A stretch of DNA of 64,000 nucleotides from Mycolicibacterium peregrinum (GTDB taxonomy: Bacteria > Actinomycetota > Actinomycetes > Mycobacteriales > Mycobacteriaceae): contig NZ_LZSY01000086.1 in the NCBI RefSeq assembly GCF_001665625.1, positions 48,083 through 112,082 on the forward strand, given 5' to 3'. The position numbers and the translations under genes are program-made. Under the pieces are notes generated by a model, which was not told the origin of the DNA, made no database searches, and worked only from the letters and a program-made list of their open reading frames with translations. This document shows, in pieces, positions 10,426 through 19,687 of this stretch (its first letter is position 1; each line of letters opens with the position of its first letter).

Positions 10426-11607
10426 TCAGTGCCCGTCGAACAGCGCGGCGAGGAACGGCGTGGAGTCCGGAACCGAGGCCAGCACGGTGCCCGAGTGATC
10501 CTCGTCGGGATAGACCTTCAATGTGACGTCCTGGCCGTTGGCGCGTAGCTGATCGGCGAGCTGTTGCGACATGTTCGGCGGAACATCGCGGTCCAAGAGC
10601 CCGACGCCGAGGAAGATCGGCCGGTCGTAGCCGCTGGTCGGTGTCCCCATGTAGGCGTCGAGAGCTTCCGGAACGCCGGGCCGGGTGGCCAACGGCGCGC
10701 TGAAGTACGCCGTCGGTGTCATACCGGCCAGCTGCTGATCGAGATCCGGCTTGCACAGTGTCTCGGCCTTGTTCACCGCGTCCAGTCCGGCGGGGGTGAG
10801 CACGCTGTCGATGTCGAGATCGGGGCGCGCCTCACGCAGTCCGGCGAGGATGTAGCCGGTGTAGCTGTTGGCCGCGGGTCCCAGATTCGGCGGCAGCAAC
10901 ATATCGGGCCCGGACTGTTCGACGATTCCCTGGACGTTGAACGGTGTTCCGGTGGCCACCACGCCGCGGTAGTCCAGACCCGTCCCCCGGCTGAATTCGG
11001 TGGCCCAGCGCGCACTGTTGACCGCGGCCCCGCCGCCCTGGGACTGACCGACGATGGCCCATTTCGGTGACAACGGCAGGTCCATGTGGTGCATGGCGAT
11101 CACCGAGTCGACGACGCTGTGGGCGGTGGCCACGCTGTTGAGATAGCTCATCAGCCCGGGGGTGCCGAGTCCGGCGTAATCGGAGCCGACGACGGCGTAG
11201 CCCTGGTCGAGCCAGTGCGTCAGGTATTCGGCATCCCGCGCGCTGCGGGGCTGCGCCGACGGTGCGCAATCGTCACCGAGTCCCACCGTGCCGTGCGCCC
11301 ACGCGATGGTCGGCCAGCCGCCGTCGGGTGCCTGGCCGTGCGGGATGAACACCACAGCGGTACTGACTGCGGCTGCATCATGCTGGTCGACAGTCGAATA
11401 CAGGATGCGGTAGGCACTCGCCGCGCCCGGTACCGACAGCGCCGGGTCCAACGGAACCGTCTCGATCAGGGTGCCTGCCACCGGAATCGGTGCGTCATAG
11501 TGCCGGGCATCCAGGCCCGACCAGTCCGGTGCGACTGCCGCCACCGCCGTCGGCGCCGTCAAGAATCCACACGTCAGCAGAGCGGTGACCGCAAACCACA
11601 TCTTCAC
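10426..11607 (-). CDS. Secreted lipase/esterase of the fungal-type LIP family
   Basis: This is an exported alpha/beta hydrolase of 393 residues. A hydrophobic signal segment (MWFAVTALLTCGFLTAPTAVAA) opens it. The nucleophile elbow is GQSQGG (Ser189), and the likely acid and base are Asp339 (LLDRDVP) and His371 (DEDHSG). The layout matches secretory triacylglycerol lipases (LIP, as in Candida and actinobacteria). I chose GTG 11607 because TAGGCT (11614-11619 on the minus strand) ends exactly six bases before it, the leaderless pattern seen elsewhere here. GTG 11613 and ATG 11601 are alternatives. The substrate is unknown. Confidence 0.82.
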   Translation of the reverse strand: MKMWFAVTALLTCGFLTAPTAVAAVAPDWSGLDARHYDAPIPVAGTLIETVPLDPALSVPGAASAYRILYSTVDQHDAAAVSTAVVFIPHGQAPDGGWPTIAWAHGTVGLGDDCAPSAQPRSARDAEYLTHWLDQGYAVVGSDYAGLGTPGLMSYLNSVATAHSVVDSVIAMHHMDLPLSPKWAIVGQSQGGGAAVNSARWATEFSRGTGLDYRGVVATGTPFNVQGIVEQSGPDMLLPPNLGPAANSYTGYILAGLREARPDLDIDSVLTPAGLDAVNKAETLCKPDLDQQLAGMTPTAYFSAPLATRPGVPEALDAYMGTPTSGYDRPIFLGVGLLDRDVPPNMSQQLADQLRANGQDVTLKVYPDEDHSGTVLASVPDSTPFLAALFDGH

Positions 11608-11619
11608 GGTCACAGCCTA
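11605..11619 (-). promoter_or_regulatory. Leaderless promoter of the lipase gene
   Basis: On the minus strand TAGGCT (11619-11614), six bases, then GTG 11607. This decides the start over GTG 11613. Confidence 0.6.
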
Positions 11620-11641
11620 GGACAGTCCGGACGCTTCTCAT

Positions 11642-11664
11642 ATATTGAGATGTCAGTTCAATAT
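11642..11664. promoter_or_regulatory. AT-rich inverted repeat upstream of the MFS gene
   Basis: ATATTGA (11642-11648) and TCAATAT (11658-11664) are perfect arms separated by nine bases. They lie in the unusually AT-rich 85-bp gap between the divergent lipase and MFS genes. This looks like a repressor operator, but no regulator gene is adjacent. Confidence 0.45.
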
Positions 11665-11692
11665 TTTGGGACATCCGTGAAACGATGCAGAC

Positions 11693-12883
11693 ATGCCGGT
11701 TTCGTCGATCAGCACATTTCGCCGTTGGTCGATGTTGGTGATCGCGTTGACTGCGACCACATGTGCCAACGTGTTCATCAACGGCGCGGCATTTCTCATC
11801 CCCACCCTGCACGCCGAGCGAGGCCTGGATCTGGCGCAGGCCGGTCTGCTGTCGTCGATGCCGAGCTTCGGATTGGTGGTCACACTGATCGCCTGGGGCT
11901 ACGTCGTCGACCGGGTCGGTGAACGGATCGTGCTGACGGTGGGCTCGGCCCTGACCGCCGCGGCGGCGTTCGGAGCGGCCGCCGCGCATTCCCTGGTGGC
12001 CGTCGGCGTGTTCCTGCTACTGGGCGGAATGGCCGCGGCCAGCAGCAATTCGGCGAGTGGGCGGGTCGTGGTCGGCTGGTTCCCACCCGACCAGCGTGGC
12101 CTGGCCATGGGAATCCGTCAGACGGCAACGCCTCTGGGTGTCGGACTGGGCGCGTTGGTCATTCCGCGCCTGGCTGAATCCCACGGTGTGGCAACCGCAT
12201 TGCTGTTTCCGGCGGTCGTATGCGTGCTGTCCGCGGTGATCTGCGCTGTGGGCGTGCTGGATCCGCCACGGCCACCCCGCCACGAAGCACCGGCCGAACA
12301 CCTCGCCAACCCGTATCGCGGTTCAAACGTGTTGTGGCGCATCCACGCAGTGTCGGTTCTCCTGGTCGTGCCCCAGGGCCTGGTGTGGACCTTCACCCTG
12401 GTGTGGCTGATGAGCGATCGGGGTTGGTCCGCGGCCTCGGCGGGCACGCTGGTGACCATCGCCCAATTGCTGGGCGCGGCAGGACGAATCGCCGCGGGCC
12501 GCTGGTCCGATGTGATCGGACAACGGCTGCGTCCCATCCGCACCATCGCGTTGGCGGCGGCAGCGACAATGGGGCTGCTGGCGCTCACCGACTGGCTGGG
12601 CTCCCCGATCAGTGTCGCCCTGATCGTGATCGCCTCGGTGATCACGGTGTCCGACAACGGTTTGGCGTTCACGGCAATCGCGGAGATCGCCGGCCCGTTC
12701 TGGAGTGGGCGCGCACTCGGTACCCAGAACACCAGCCAGCACCTGGCCACCGCCAGCTCTGCGCCGTTGTTCGGCGCGCTGATCGGTGTGGCCGGATACC
12801 CCGCGGCCTTCGCGGTGTGCGCATTGTTGCCGTTGCTGGCGGTGCCACTGGTTCCGGCTGATCCGGTGCGCAAAGAACCGTAG
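11693..12883 (+). CDS. Major facilitator superfamily transporter (Rv2994 type)
   Basis: The protein has 396 residues and about twelve predicted membrane helices. The MFS loop signature between helices 2 and 3 is GYVVDRVGERIVL, and a second-half counterpart is GRWSDVIGQRLRP. It resembles the nitrate/oxalate-formate-type and drug-efflux carriers of the superfamily, and the substrate is not inferable. Its position between the lipase and the leuB-serA block corresponds to Rv2994. ATG 11693 has no obvious ribosome site. It is divergent from the lipase across an AT-rich promoter with an inverted repeat. Confidence 0.85.
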   Translation: MPVSSISTFRRWSMLVIALTATTCANVFINGAAFLIPTLHAERGLDLAQAGLLSSMPSFGLVVTLIAWGYVVDRVGERIVLTVGSALTAAAAFGAAAAHSLVAVGVFLLLGGMAAASSNSASGRVVVGWFPPDQRGLAMGIRQTATPLGVGLGALVIPRLAESHGVATALLFPAVVCVLSAVICAVGVLDPPRPPRHEAPAEHLANPYRGSNVLWRIHAVSVLLVVPQGLVWTFTLVWLMSDRGWSAASAGTLVTIAQLLGAAGRIAAGRWSDVIGQRLRPIRTIALAAAATMGLLALTDWLGSPISVALIVIASVITVSDNGLAFTAIAEIAGPFWSGRALGTQNTSQHLATASSAPLFGALIGVAGYPAAFAVCALLPLLAVPLVPADPVRKEP

Positions 12884-12904
12884 GGCAGCGGGTCTCAGCC
12901 GACA

Positions 12905-12919
12905 TACGCTGCACTGATG
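12905..12919 (+). promoter_or_regulatory. Leaderless promoter of the 12917 lipoprotein gene
   Basis: TACGCT (12905-12910), six bases, then ATG 12917. Confidence 0.6.
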
Positions 12920-14269
12920 AGATCGGGCATCCCCACTCGAGTAGGTGCGGCGAGCCGGCCGGTCAGAACCGGTCGTGTCGTATCCGCACTCTTGGCGTTC
13001 GCACTGGCAACAAACGCATGTCAGGTGCACGACCAGCCGTCGAGCCCGCCGTCTCCAACCGCCCTGCCGGAGACTCACGGCCCGTTGATCGCCTACACCG
13101 TGCCGAGAGCCACCCCCTGGTTCGACTCGGGAGAGGTGGGTTTCGTGCTGACTGAAGGCTCGAATCCCATTGCCACCTGGAAAAAACAAGTTGGTGCGTC
13201 CCGGTTCGCGGGCCTGAGCGGACCTGCCTTCACTACCGACGGAACCTATGCCTTCGCGCAGTACGCCGATGAGCAGGCTGGGCGCTATCCCTACGACGGC
13301 GGCGACATGCACGCCGAGCTGGTGTGGACAGATGTGGCAAGCCGTCAAACTCACGAGGTGGCCATTCCGGCTCAGTCTCGCACCGACTCTCAACGGCCGA
13401 GTCGACCCGGCCTCCCGTATCCGTTGCAGGGCAGCACAATCGTCTGGCAGGCCCCGCCGACAGCGGACGCTCCCGACGGTCAGGTAACCCTGATGCAGTT
13501 GGACCTCAGCCGGCCGAGCCCGACGCCCAGTGTGTTGCGCACCGTTCAATTACCGCCACGAACGCCCGAGCAACAGGCGGTACCCGCCGAAACCCAGGAC
13601 TTCACCGGAAACGTGATCGGCGCAGGCCATGGACGGGTGGCCATCGTCAAGAAGTACGGCTCGGACAGGTTCACCCAGGCCGATCGCCTGTTCCTCGTCG
13701 ATGCCGACGGCACCGTCCGCGATGTCGCGCACCAACCGACCACGCAGTGGATATCTGCGGTCTTCAGCCCCGACGGCACCAGATTCGCCTACGAAACCGG
13801 TGCCATCGACAAGACCGGCTCCTGCGACCGACACCAGGTCACAGTGTTCGACTCCGCCACCGGCCACCAAGCTGCCGGATTTCCACCGGGGCCCTTCGAT
13901 GCGACCCCCGGGCCCTACTTCTATGGCAATCAGAGCGGCGCGGTGTGGTGGACATCCGACGGGAGGCTGCGGGCCACCGCGGGTGCCGAGCAGTGTCCGA
14001 CGAATCGGTCCGAGCCCACGTCGGACAGCGGCGTGTGGGAGCTGAACGGCGGCCAGTGGACACAAGTCGCGCCGTCGGGAACCTACCGCGACTACCCGCT
14101 GCCCGACGGAGACGCGGTGATCGTCGCGAAGGTGCCCCGACCGCCCGATGAGCGGCAGGCCAACCAACCGCCTACCGTCACAAGCTTGTTCATCCGCGAG
14201 GGCGATCAGCGCGTCCACATCGCCGATGTCGACGCCAGCAGCGTCGCCGTTGCACCGGCCCAGCCCTGA
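12917..14269 (+). CDS. Exported beta-propeller-like putative lipoprotein, unknown function
   Basis: The protein has 450 residues. A hydrophobic segment (VVSALLAFALATNACQ, residues about 21-36) ends in a weak lipobox, so surface attachment through Cys35 is possible. The remainder is Pro/Thr/Gly-rich with repeats such as FSPDGTRFAYETG that suggest a TolB- or WD40-like propeller. I recognise no catalytic motif. ATG 12917 lies exactly six bases after TACGCT, predicting a leaderless mRNA. It is an accessory gene with no clear counterpart at this place in M. tuberculosis. Confidence 0.7.
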   Translation: MRSGIPTRVGAASRPVRTGRVVSALLAFALATNACQVHDQPSSPPSPTALPETHGPLIAYTVPRATPWFDSGEVGFVLTEGSNPIATWKKQVGASRFAGLSGPAFTTDGTYAFAQYADEQAGRYPYDGGDMHAELVWTDVASRQTHEVAIPAQSRTDSQRPSRPGLPYPLQGSTIVWQAPPTADAPDGQVTLMQLDLSRPSPTPSVLRTVQLPPRTPEQQAVPAETQDFTGNVIGAGHGRVAIVKKYGSDRFTQADRLFLVDADGTVRDVAHQPTTQWISAVFSPDGTRFAYETGAIDKTGSCDRHQVTVFDSATGHQAAGFPPGPFDATPGPYFYGNQSGAVWWTSDGRLRATAGAEQCPTNRSEPTSDSGVWELNGGQWTQVAPSGTYRDYPLPDGDAVIVAKVPRPPDERQANQPPTVTSLFIREGDQRVHIADVDASSVAVAPAQP

Positions 14270-14285
14270 CCGCGCACAACCGAAC

Positions 14286-14900
14286 TCATTGATCGGGCGC
14301 GCTCATGTCCCCGGTCCCCGGAATTCCGTCGGCAAGTCCGTACCGCAGATGCACGATGCCGTTCGGGCTGGCGACCGGCGGTTGCAGCAGTGTGACGTTG
14401 GTGGGCACCGCGCCACCGTCGAACACCTTCTTCCCCGCACCCAGCATGATCGGGTGCACCCACAGGTCGAGGCGATCAAAGAGCTTCTCGCGCAAGAGCG
14501 TCTGGACCAGATTCAGGCTGCCGACGACCTTCACATGCTCATGCCGATCCCGGATCTCACGCACGGCGGCACCCAGGTCCGCGCCCAACTGTTGGGAACC
14601 GGCCCACGTGAGGTCAGGTGTGCCGCGGGAGGCGACGTACTTGGGGATGCTGTTGAACAGCGTGCCGAAGTCATCCGTCTGGTGTGGCCAGTAGGCGGCG
14701 AAGATGTCGTACGTCCGGCGCCCGAGCAGGAGAGCATCGGTGCCCTCGTATGCAGCGCCGACCTGTGCACCCGACACCTCGTCGATCAACGGCGCCTGCC
14801 AGCCGCCGAACGAGAACCCCTCGGGGTCCTCGTCAGGCCCGCCCGGCGCCTGCGCGACGAGGTCGAGGGTCGCGAACAGTTCGATGTCGATGAGTCCCAT
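14286..14900 (-). CDS. RibD C-terminal/dihydrofolate reductase-like protein
   Basis: These 204 residues have the deaminase-reductase fold of stand-alone RibD-C proteins: a GLIDIELFATLDLV opening, LLLGRRTYDIFAAYWP, then VKVVGSLNLVQTLL and DLWVHPIMLGAGKKVF. Relatives are NADPH-dependent reductases of unknown substrate, often called YyaP or YwjB-like. It is not the riboflavin enzyme itself, because the deaminase half is absent. ATG 14900 is the start. It converges with the lipoprotein gene (16-base gap) and has no operon partner. Confidence 0.82.
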   Translation of the reverse strand: MGLIDIELFATLDLVAQAPGGPDEDPEGFSFGGWQAPLIDEVSGAQVGAAYEGTDALLLGRRTYDIFAAYWPHQTDDFGTLFNSIPKYVASRGTPDLTWAGSQQLGADLGAAVREIRDRHEHVKVVGSLNLVQTLLREKLFDRLDLWVHPIMLGAGKKVFDGGAVPTNVTLLQPPVASPNGIVHLRYGLADGIPGTGDMSAPDQ

Positions 14901-14947
14901 GCCCGTATAGACCGACCGGCGCCCAAAGACTCATCGCCTCGGTGATC

Positions 14948-15002
14948 GACTCTGCGTCCAGGGCGCGAATGTGCGAGTGACCCGCGCCCTCAGCGCAGAG
15001 TC
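14948..15002. terminator. Hairpin at the 3' end of the 14990-15577 gene
   Basis: GACTCTGCGTCCAGGGCGCG (14948-14967) can pair with 14983-15002 over nine plus eight base pairs, interrupted by a three-base internal mismatch. The right arm contains the TGA of the 14990-15577 gene, so the terminator overlaps the coding end. Confidence 0.6.
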
Positions 15003-15577
15003 GGTGCCGTGTCAGACCGGGGACGCAGCATCAACGCCGCGGCCAGAAAGCACAACGCCCCGATGAAGGTGCCGAAATTGGCGAGCCGCTCGTCGACTGT
15101 CACGCCGGTCTTGCGAACGAATGCGGCGAGCGCAGAGACCCCGAACGCCACACAGCCCATCATGTTGATCCACGCGGCCTGCCAGCCAGCGGATTTCGGT
15201 GACCACGCGCCGACCGCCAGCACTGCGAGCACGCCGCTGAGCAGGAAGGCCAGTGAGCCGGTCGCGTCGGGGGCCCAGACGAACCGACGCTCGGCCAGTA
15301 CCGCGTGGGCCCAGACCGACGCGCCGGTGCTGAGGTTGAACAGGAGGGTCCCGGCGAATTGTGTGGCCGCCGACCACCAGTCGAGTCCGCGTCTGGCGAG
15401 CACGAGCTGGATGCCCGCGGCCGTGGTGAAAAACCACGAGCCGACGAAGCACAGCGTGTTCGTCACGCCCGCACCGGCCAAGGCAGGGAAACCCGGCACG
15501 GTGGCGGCCGCGAAGAACGCCGATCCGATGGCGAACAGCCAACACTGCCTCGTCAGGGTGGCGAAGCGGGCAGTCAC
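14990..15577 (-). CDS. Multi-pass membrane protein, unknown function
   Basis: The protein has 195 residues with five or six hydrophobic segments (for example LFAIGSAFFAAATVPGFPAL, TGSLAFLLSGVLAVLAVGAW and FGTFIGALCFLAAALML) and no recognisable catalytic motif. It resembles YrhK-type integral membrane proteins, but I cannot confirm this. GTG 15577 begins 25 bases after the leuB stop, so it may be the last gene of serA-leuB. Its end overlaps a hairpin. Confidence 0.65.
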   Translation of the reverse strand: MTARFATLTRQCWLFAIGSAFFAAATVPGFPALAGAGVTNTLCFVGSWFFTTAAGIQLVLARRGLDWWSAATQFAGTLLFNLSTGASVWAHAVLAERRFVWAPDATGSLAFLLSGVLAVLAVGAWSPKSAGWQAAWINMMGCVAFGVSALAAFVRKTGVTVDERLANFGTFIGALCFLAAALMLRPRSDTAPTLR

Positions 15578-15602
15578 CGCCGACTCAGCGCAGAATCACC
15601 GG

Positions 15603-16613
15603 CTACAGCAGCGACAGGATCCGCTCGCCGACCTCGCTGGTCGAGAGCTTCGCGTCACCGCGGGTGGCCAGGTGCTCACCGACCGCCTTGTCGACCCGCG
15701 CGGCGGCGTCGGTCTCACCGATGTGCGTGAGCAGCAGCGCCACGCTCATCACCGCGGCGGTCGGATCGGCGATCCCCTGCCCGGCGATGTCGGGTGCACT
15801 ACCGTGCACCGGCTCGAACATCGACGGGTTCGTGCCCGTCGCATCGATATTGCCCGAGGCGGCCAGGCCGATACCGCCGGAGACCGCGGCCGCCAGATCG
15901 GTGATGATGTCGCCGAACAGGTTGTCGGTGACGATCACGTCGAACCGGCCGGGATCGGTGACCATGTGGATGGTGGCCGCATCGATGTGCTGGTAAGCCG
16001 TCTCGACGTCCGGGTACTCCGTACCGATCTCGTCGACGGTGCGCTTCCACAGCGAGCCGGCGAACGCCAGCACGTTGTTCTTGTGCACCAGAGTCAGGTG
16101 TTTGCGTCGCGCGCGGGCTTTCTCGAACGCATAACGCACCACGCGCTCCACGCCGAACCGGGTGTTGGTGGACACCTCGGTGGCAACCTCGTGCGGGGTG
16201 CCCACCCGGATCGCGCCGCCGGTGCCGGTGTAGGGACCTTCGGTGCCCTCGCGCACCACCACGAAGTCGATCTCCGGGTTGCCGGCCAAGGGACTGGAAA
16301 CCCCGGCGAACAACTTCGACGGCCGCAGGTTCACGTGGTGGTCCAACGCAAACCGCATGTTGAGCAGCAACCCGCGTTCGAGCACACCACTGGGGACCGA
16401 CGGATCGCCGATGGCGCCCAACAGGATTGCGTCATAGCCCTTGAGCTCCTCGACGAATCCCTCGGGCAGGGTCTCCCCCGTCGCGTGGTAACGCCGCGCG
16501 CCCAGGTCGTATTCGGTCCGGTCCACGCCGGGCAGCACCGCGTCGAGCACCTTCAGCGCCTCGGCGATGACCTCCGGACCGATGCCGTCACCGGCGATTA
16601 CAGCGAGTTTCAT
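15603..16613 (-). CDS. leuB: 3-isopropylmalate dehydrogenase
   Basis: LeuB oxidatively decarboxylates 3-isopropylmalate with NAD+ in leucine synthesis. The 336 residues belong to the short actinobacterial form. Signatures are AGDGIGPEV at the start, the arginine/lysine set in [17 protein letters not shown], and the nucleotide/metal motif [22 protein letters not shown] with [15 protein letters not shown] 16613 overlaps the serA stop by four bases (ATGA), so translation is coupled. It is the third leucine-specific enzyme in the window besides leuC and leuD, but in a different operon. Confidence 0.96.
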   Translation of the reverse strand: MKLAVIAGDGIGPEVIAEALKVLDAVLPGVDRTEYDLGARRYHATGETLPEGFVEELKGYDAILLGAIGDPSVPSGVLERGLLLNMRFALDHHVNLRPSKLFAGVSSPLAGNPEIDFVVVREGTEGPYTGTGGAIRVGTPHEVATEVSTNTRFGVERVVRYAFEKARARRKHLTLVHKNNVLAFAGSLWKRTVDEIGTEYPDVETAYQHIDAATIHMVTDPGRFDVIVTDNLFGDIITDLAAAVSGGIGLAASGNIDATGTNPSMFEPVHGSAPDIAGQGIADPTAAVMSVALLLTHIGETDAAARVDKAVGEHLATRGDAKLSTSEVGERILSLL

Positions 16614-18196
16614 GACAGGTCGACCACTTCCAGCGTCGTGGCGTCAACGGCAGCGGCAAGCGCCGAACGCACATCCTCTGGCACGTCGGTGTCCAGCCGC
16701 AGCATCACGATGGCACTGTCGCCATCGACGTCCTGGCTCAGCTGCGCGGCCAGGATGTTGACGTTCGCCCCACCCAGCAGGGTGCCGATCTTGCCAAGGG
16801 CGCCCGGCTGATCGTTGTAGTGGACGATGAGGTTGTAGCCCTCGGCGCGCAGGTCGAAGTTGCGGCCGTTGATCTGGACGATCTTCTCGACCAGCTGCGG
16901 CCCCGACAGGGTGCCCGCGACGTTCACCGCGCTGCCGTCGGCATGCACGACGCGCACATCGACCACGCTGCGGTGGTTGGGGCTCTCGGTGGCAGTGCTG
17001 ATCTCGGAGGCCACGCCACGGTCGGCGGCCAGCGTCGGAGCGTTGACGAACGTGACCTGCTCGTCGACCACCGCGGAGAACAGCCCGCGCAGCGCCGACA
17101 GCCGCAGGATCTCGACATCCTCCGACGCCAGCTCGCCGCGCGCCTGGACGGTGAGCGACACCGGGGCCGCATCGGACAGGGCACCGGCCAGCAGACCGAG
17201 CTTGCGCACCAGGTCCAGCCAGGGCGCCACCTCTTCGCCGACGGCGCCGCCGCCCACGTTGACCGCGTCCGGCACGAATTCGCCGGCAAGGGCGAGCTTC
17301 ACGCTGGCGGCCACATCGGTACCGGCCCGGTCCTGCGCCTCGGCGGTCGAGGCACCCAGGTGCGGGGTCACGACGACCTGCGGCAGCTCGAACAGCGGGC
17401 TGTCGGTGCACGGTTCGGTCGAGAACACGTCCAGACCGGCGGCACGCACGTGGCCGCTCGTGATGGCATCGGCCAGGGCCTGCTCATCGATCAGACCACC
17501 GCGGGCGGCGTTGACGATGATGACGCCCGGCTTGGTCTTGGCCAGGTTGTCCTTGCCGAGCAGGCCGGCGGTCTCCTTGGTCTTGGGCAGGTGCACCGAG
17601 ATGAAGTCGGCTCGGCCGAGCAGCTCCTCCAGCGGCAGCAACTCGATACCGAGCTGGGCGGCGCGGGCCTGCGAGACGTAGGGGTCGTACGCCACGATGT
17701 GGGCGCCGAAGGCGGCCAGGCGCTGGGCGACCAGCTGACCGATGCGGCCGAGACCGACGACACCGACGGTCTTGTCGAAGATCTCGACGCCCGAGAACGA
17801 CGACCGCTTCCAGGTGTGTTCCCGCAGCGTTGCGTCGGCGGCGGGGATCTGTCGCGCCGTGGACAGCAGCAGGGCCAGGGCGTGCTCGGCGGCACTGTGG
17901 ATGTTGGAGGTCGGTGCGTTGACGACGAGCACCCCGCGGGCGGTCGCGGCGTCGACGTCGACGTTGTCCAGGCCGACACCGGCGCGGGCGACGATCTTGA
18001 GTTTGGGGGCCGCGGCGATGACCTCGGCGTCCACCGTGGTGGCGGAACGCACCAGCAGCGCGTCGGCTTCCGGCACGGCAGCGAGCAGCTTCTCGCGGTC
18101 CGGACCGTCGACCCACCTGACCTCTACCTGGTCACCGAGAGCGGCGACGGTCGATTCCGCGAGCTTGTCGGCAATCAAAACAACGGGGAGACTCAC
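16610..18196 (-). CDS. serA: D-3-phosphoglycerate dehydrogenase (type I)
   Basis: SerA oxidises 3-phosphoglycerate to phosphohydroxypyruvate, the first step of serine synthesis. The NAD-binding motif is VGLGRIG (about residues 147-153), and the catalytic Arg, Glu and His are Arg232, Glu261 and His279. As in M. tuberculosis SerA1, the 528 residues include an intervening domain (about 315-450) and a C-terminal ACT domain (from about 455; [13 protein letters not shown]) that mediates serine inhibition. GTG 18196 follows TAGGCT-N6, a leaderless arrangement. It is the first gene of serA-leuB. Confidence 0.96.
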   Translation of the reverse strand: MSLPVVLIADKLAESTVAALGDQVEVRWVDGPDREKLLAAVPEADALLVRSATTVDAEVIAAAPKLKIVARAGVGLDNVDVDAATARGVLVVNAPTSNIHSAAEHALALLLSTARQIPAADATLREHTWKRSSFSGVEIFDKTVGVVGLGRIGQLVAQRLAAFGAHIVAYDPYVSQARAAQLGIELLPLEELLGRADFISVHLPKTKETAGLLGKDNLAKTKPGVIIVNAARGGLIDEQALADAITSGHVRAAGLDVFSTEPCTDSPLFELPQVVVTPHLGASTAEAQDRAGTDVAASVKLALAGEFVPDAVNVGGGAVGEEVAPWLDLVRKLGLLAGALSDAAPVSLTVQARGELASEDVEILRLSALRGLFSAVVDEQVTFVNAPTLAADRGVASEISTATESPNHRSVVDVRVVHADGSAVNVAGTLSGPQLVEKIVQINGRNFDLRAEGYNLIVHYNDQPGALGKIGTLLGGANVNILAAQLSQDVDGDSAIVMLRLDTDVPEDVRSALAAAVDATTLEVVDLS

Positions 18197-18208
18197 GCGG
18201 ACAGCCTA
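18194..18208 (-). promoter_or_regulatory. Leaderless promoter of serA
   Basis: On the minus strand TAGGCT (18208-18203), six bases, then GTG 18196. Confidence 0.65.
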
Positions 18209-18250
18209 GTGTGTGCGCCCTACCACAGCCGAACCGCGTGCGGTGTACTG

Positions 18251-19687
18251 ATGGGCGTGGACGTCACAATCGTCGGCAGCGGCCCCAACGGCCTGTCCGC
18301 CGCGGTCATCTGTGCCCGGGCCGGACTGGCCGTACGCGTCATCGAAGCGCAACCCACCCCGGGCGGTGGGGCACGCACCATGCCGGACCCGGAATATCCC
18401 GGAGTCAGCCACGACATCTGTTCAGCGGTGCACCCGCTGGCGTTGGCGTCGCCGTTCTTCGCCGCCTACGACCTGACCGCCCGCGGGGTGCAACTGGCGG
18501 TCCCCGAGATTTCCTACGCCAGCCCGTTGCAGCACCGCCCGGCGGCGATCGGTTACCGCGACATCGAGCGCACGTGCTCCGAACTGGACCACGGAGATTC
18601 CTGGCGACGGCTGCTCGGTCCGCTGGCTGCCGAGTGCGATGACGTGGTGGGCCTGATCCTCGGCGACAAGCGGTCGCTACCGCCGTCGCTGACCGCGGCC
18701 GCGCGTGTCGCGCCCCGATTGCTCGCCCAAGGCACCCCGTTGTGGCGCACACTGACGGGCGAAGATGCCCGTGCGTTGTTCAGTGGTGTTGCAGCACACA
18801 CGATCTCGACGATGCCATCACTGGTATCGGGTGGCGCTGGTCTGATGCTGGCGACGCTGGGACATGCTGTGGGATGGCCGATCCCGATCGGCGGATCCCA
18901 GGCGATCCCGGATGCGCTGATCGCCGATCTCACCGCGCACGGCGGCGAACTCGTCCTCGGACACGAGGTCACTGAACCACCGTCGGGCGTGGTCATCTAC
19001 GACACCGCACCGACCGCGCTGCTGTCGATCTACGGCAAGGCCCTGCCGCCTCGCTATGCGCGGGCGTTGAGCCGCTACCGCTACGGACCGGGGGTGGCGA
19101 AGGTCGATTTCGTGCTGAGCGGCGAGATCCCTTGGCGTGACCCGCGTCTGGCCCAGGCGCCGACCCTGCACCTGGGTGGCAGCCGGGCACAGATGGCACT
19201 GGCCGAGTCCGAGATCGCCGCGGGCCGCCACGCCGAGTGGCCGATGGTGCTGGGCGCGCTCCCCCACGTCGCCGACGCATCCCGCATCGATGACGCCGGC
19301 CGGCGCCCGCTGTGGACCTATGTCCACGTACCCAACAATTCGACGCGGGACATGGCCACGGTGGTCACCGACATCTTCGAACGATTCGCCCCGGGCTTCC
19401 GCGATCTGGTGGTCGGGGTCCGCAGCGTGCCCGCGTCGCGGATGGACGAGCACAACGCCAACCTGGTGGGCGGCGATATCGGTGTGGGGGGCAACAACAT
19501 GGCCAGCGCGCTGCTGGGGCCCACTCCACGGTTCGACCCGTGGACCACCCCGATCCCCAAGGCCTACCTGTGCTCGTCGGCCACTCCGCCGGGTGGTGGC
19601 GTGCACGGGATGGCCGGGTTCTACGCCGCCCGCACCGTGCTCAAACGCGAGTTCGGTATGCGGGATCTGCCTAAGCTGGCACCATGA
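18251..19687 (+). CDS. FAD-dependent NAD(P)-binding oxidoreductase, CrtI/phytoene desaturase-like (Rv2997)
   Basis: The protein has 478 residues. The dinucleotide-binding motif is VTIVGSGPNGLSAAVICARAG (residues about 5-25, GxGxxG), and a C-terminal FAD segment follows (CSSATPPGGGVHGMAGFYAA). This domain order matches carotenoid desaturase-like flavoproteins such as Rv2997. Substrate is unknown and no carotenoid genes are nearby. ATG 18251 gives the usual short approach to the Rossmann motif; the frame is open far upstream, antisense to serA, and that part is rejected. It overlaps the next gene by four bases (ATGA). Confidence 0.85.
   Translation: MGVDVTIVGSGPNGLSAAVICARAGLAVRVIEAQPTPGGGARTMPDPEYPGVSHDICSAVHPLALASPFFAAYDLTARGVQLAVPEISYASPLQHRPAAIGYRDIERTCSELDHGDSWRRLLGPLAAECDDVVGLILGDKRSLPPSLTAAARVAPRLLAQGTPLWRTLTGEDARALFSGVAAHTISTMPSLVSGGAGLMLATLGHAVGWPIPIGGSQAIPDALIADLTAHGGELVLGHEVTEPPSGVVIYDTAPTALLSIYGKALPPRYARALSRYRYGPGVAKVDFVLSGEIPWRDPRLAQAPTLHLGGSRAQMALAESEIAAGRHAEWPMVLGALPHVADASRIDDAGRRPLWTYVHVPNNSTRDMATVVTDIFERFAPGFRDLVVGVRSVPASRMDEHNANLVGGDIGVGGNNMASALLGPTPRFDPWTTPIPKAYLCSSATPPGGGVHGMAGFYAARTVLKREFGMRDLPKLAP

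Noticed and set aside
15009..16811. 600-codon + frame opposite the membrane-protein gene, leuB and part of serA
   Set aside because: Antisense to three supported genes; low-complexity composition.
16820..18250. Long open frame continuing upstream of the CrtI-like gene
   Set aside because: It is antisense to serA, His/Arg/Gly-rich and without family similarity. High GC keeps antisense frames open. The flavoprotein begins at 18251.
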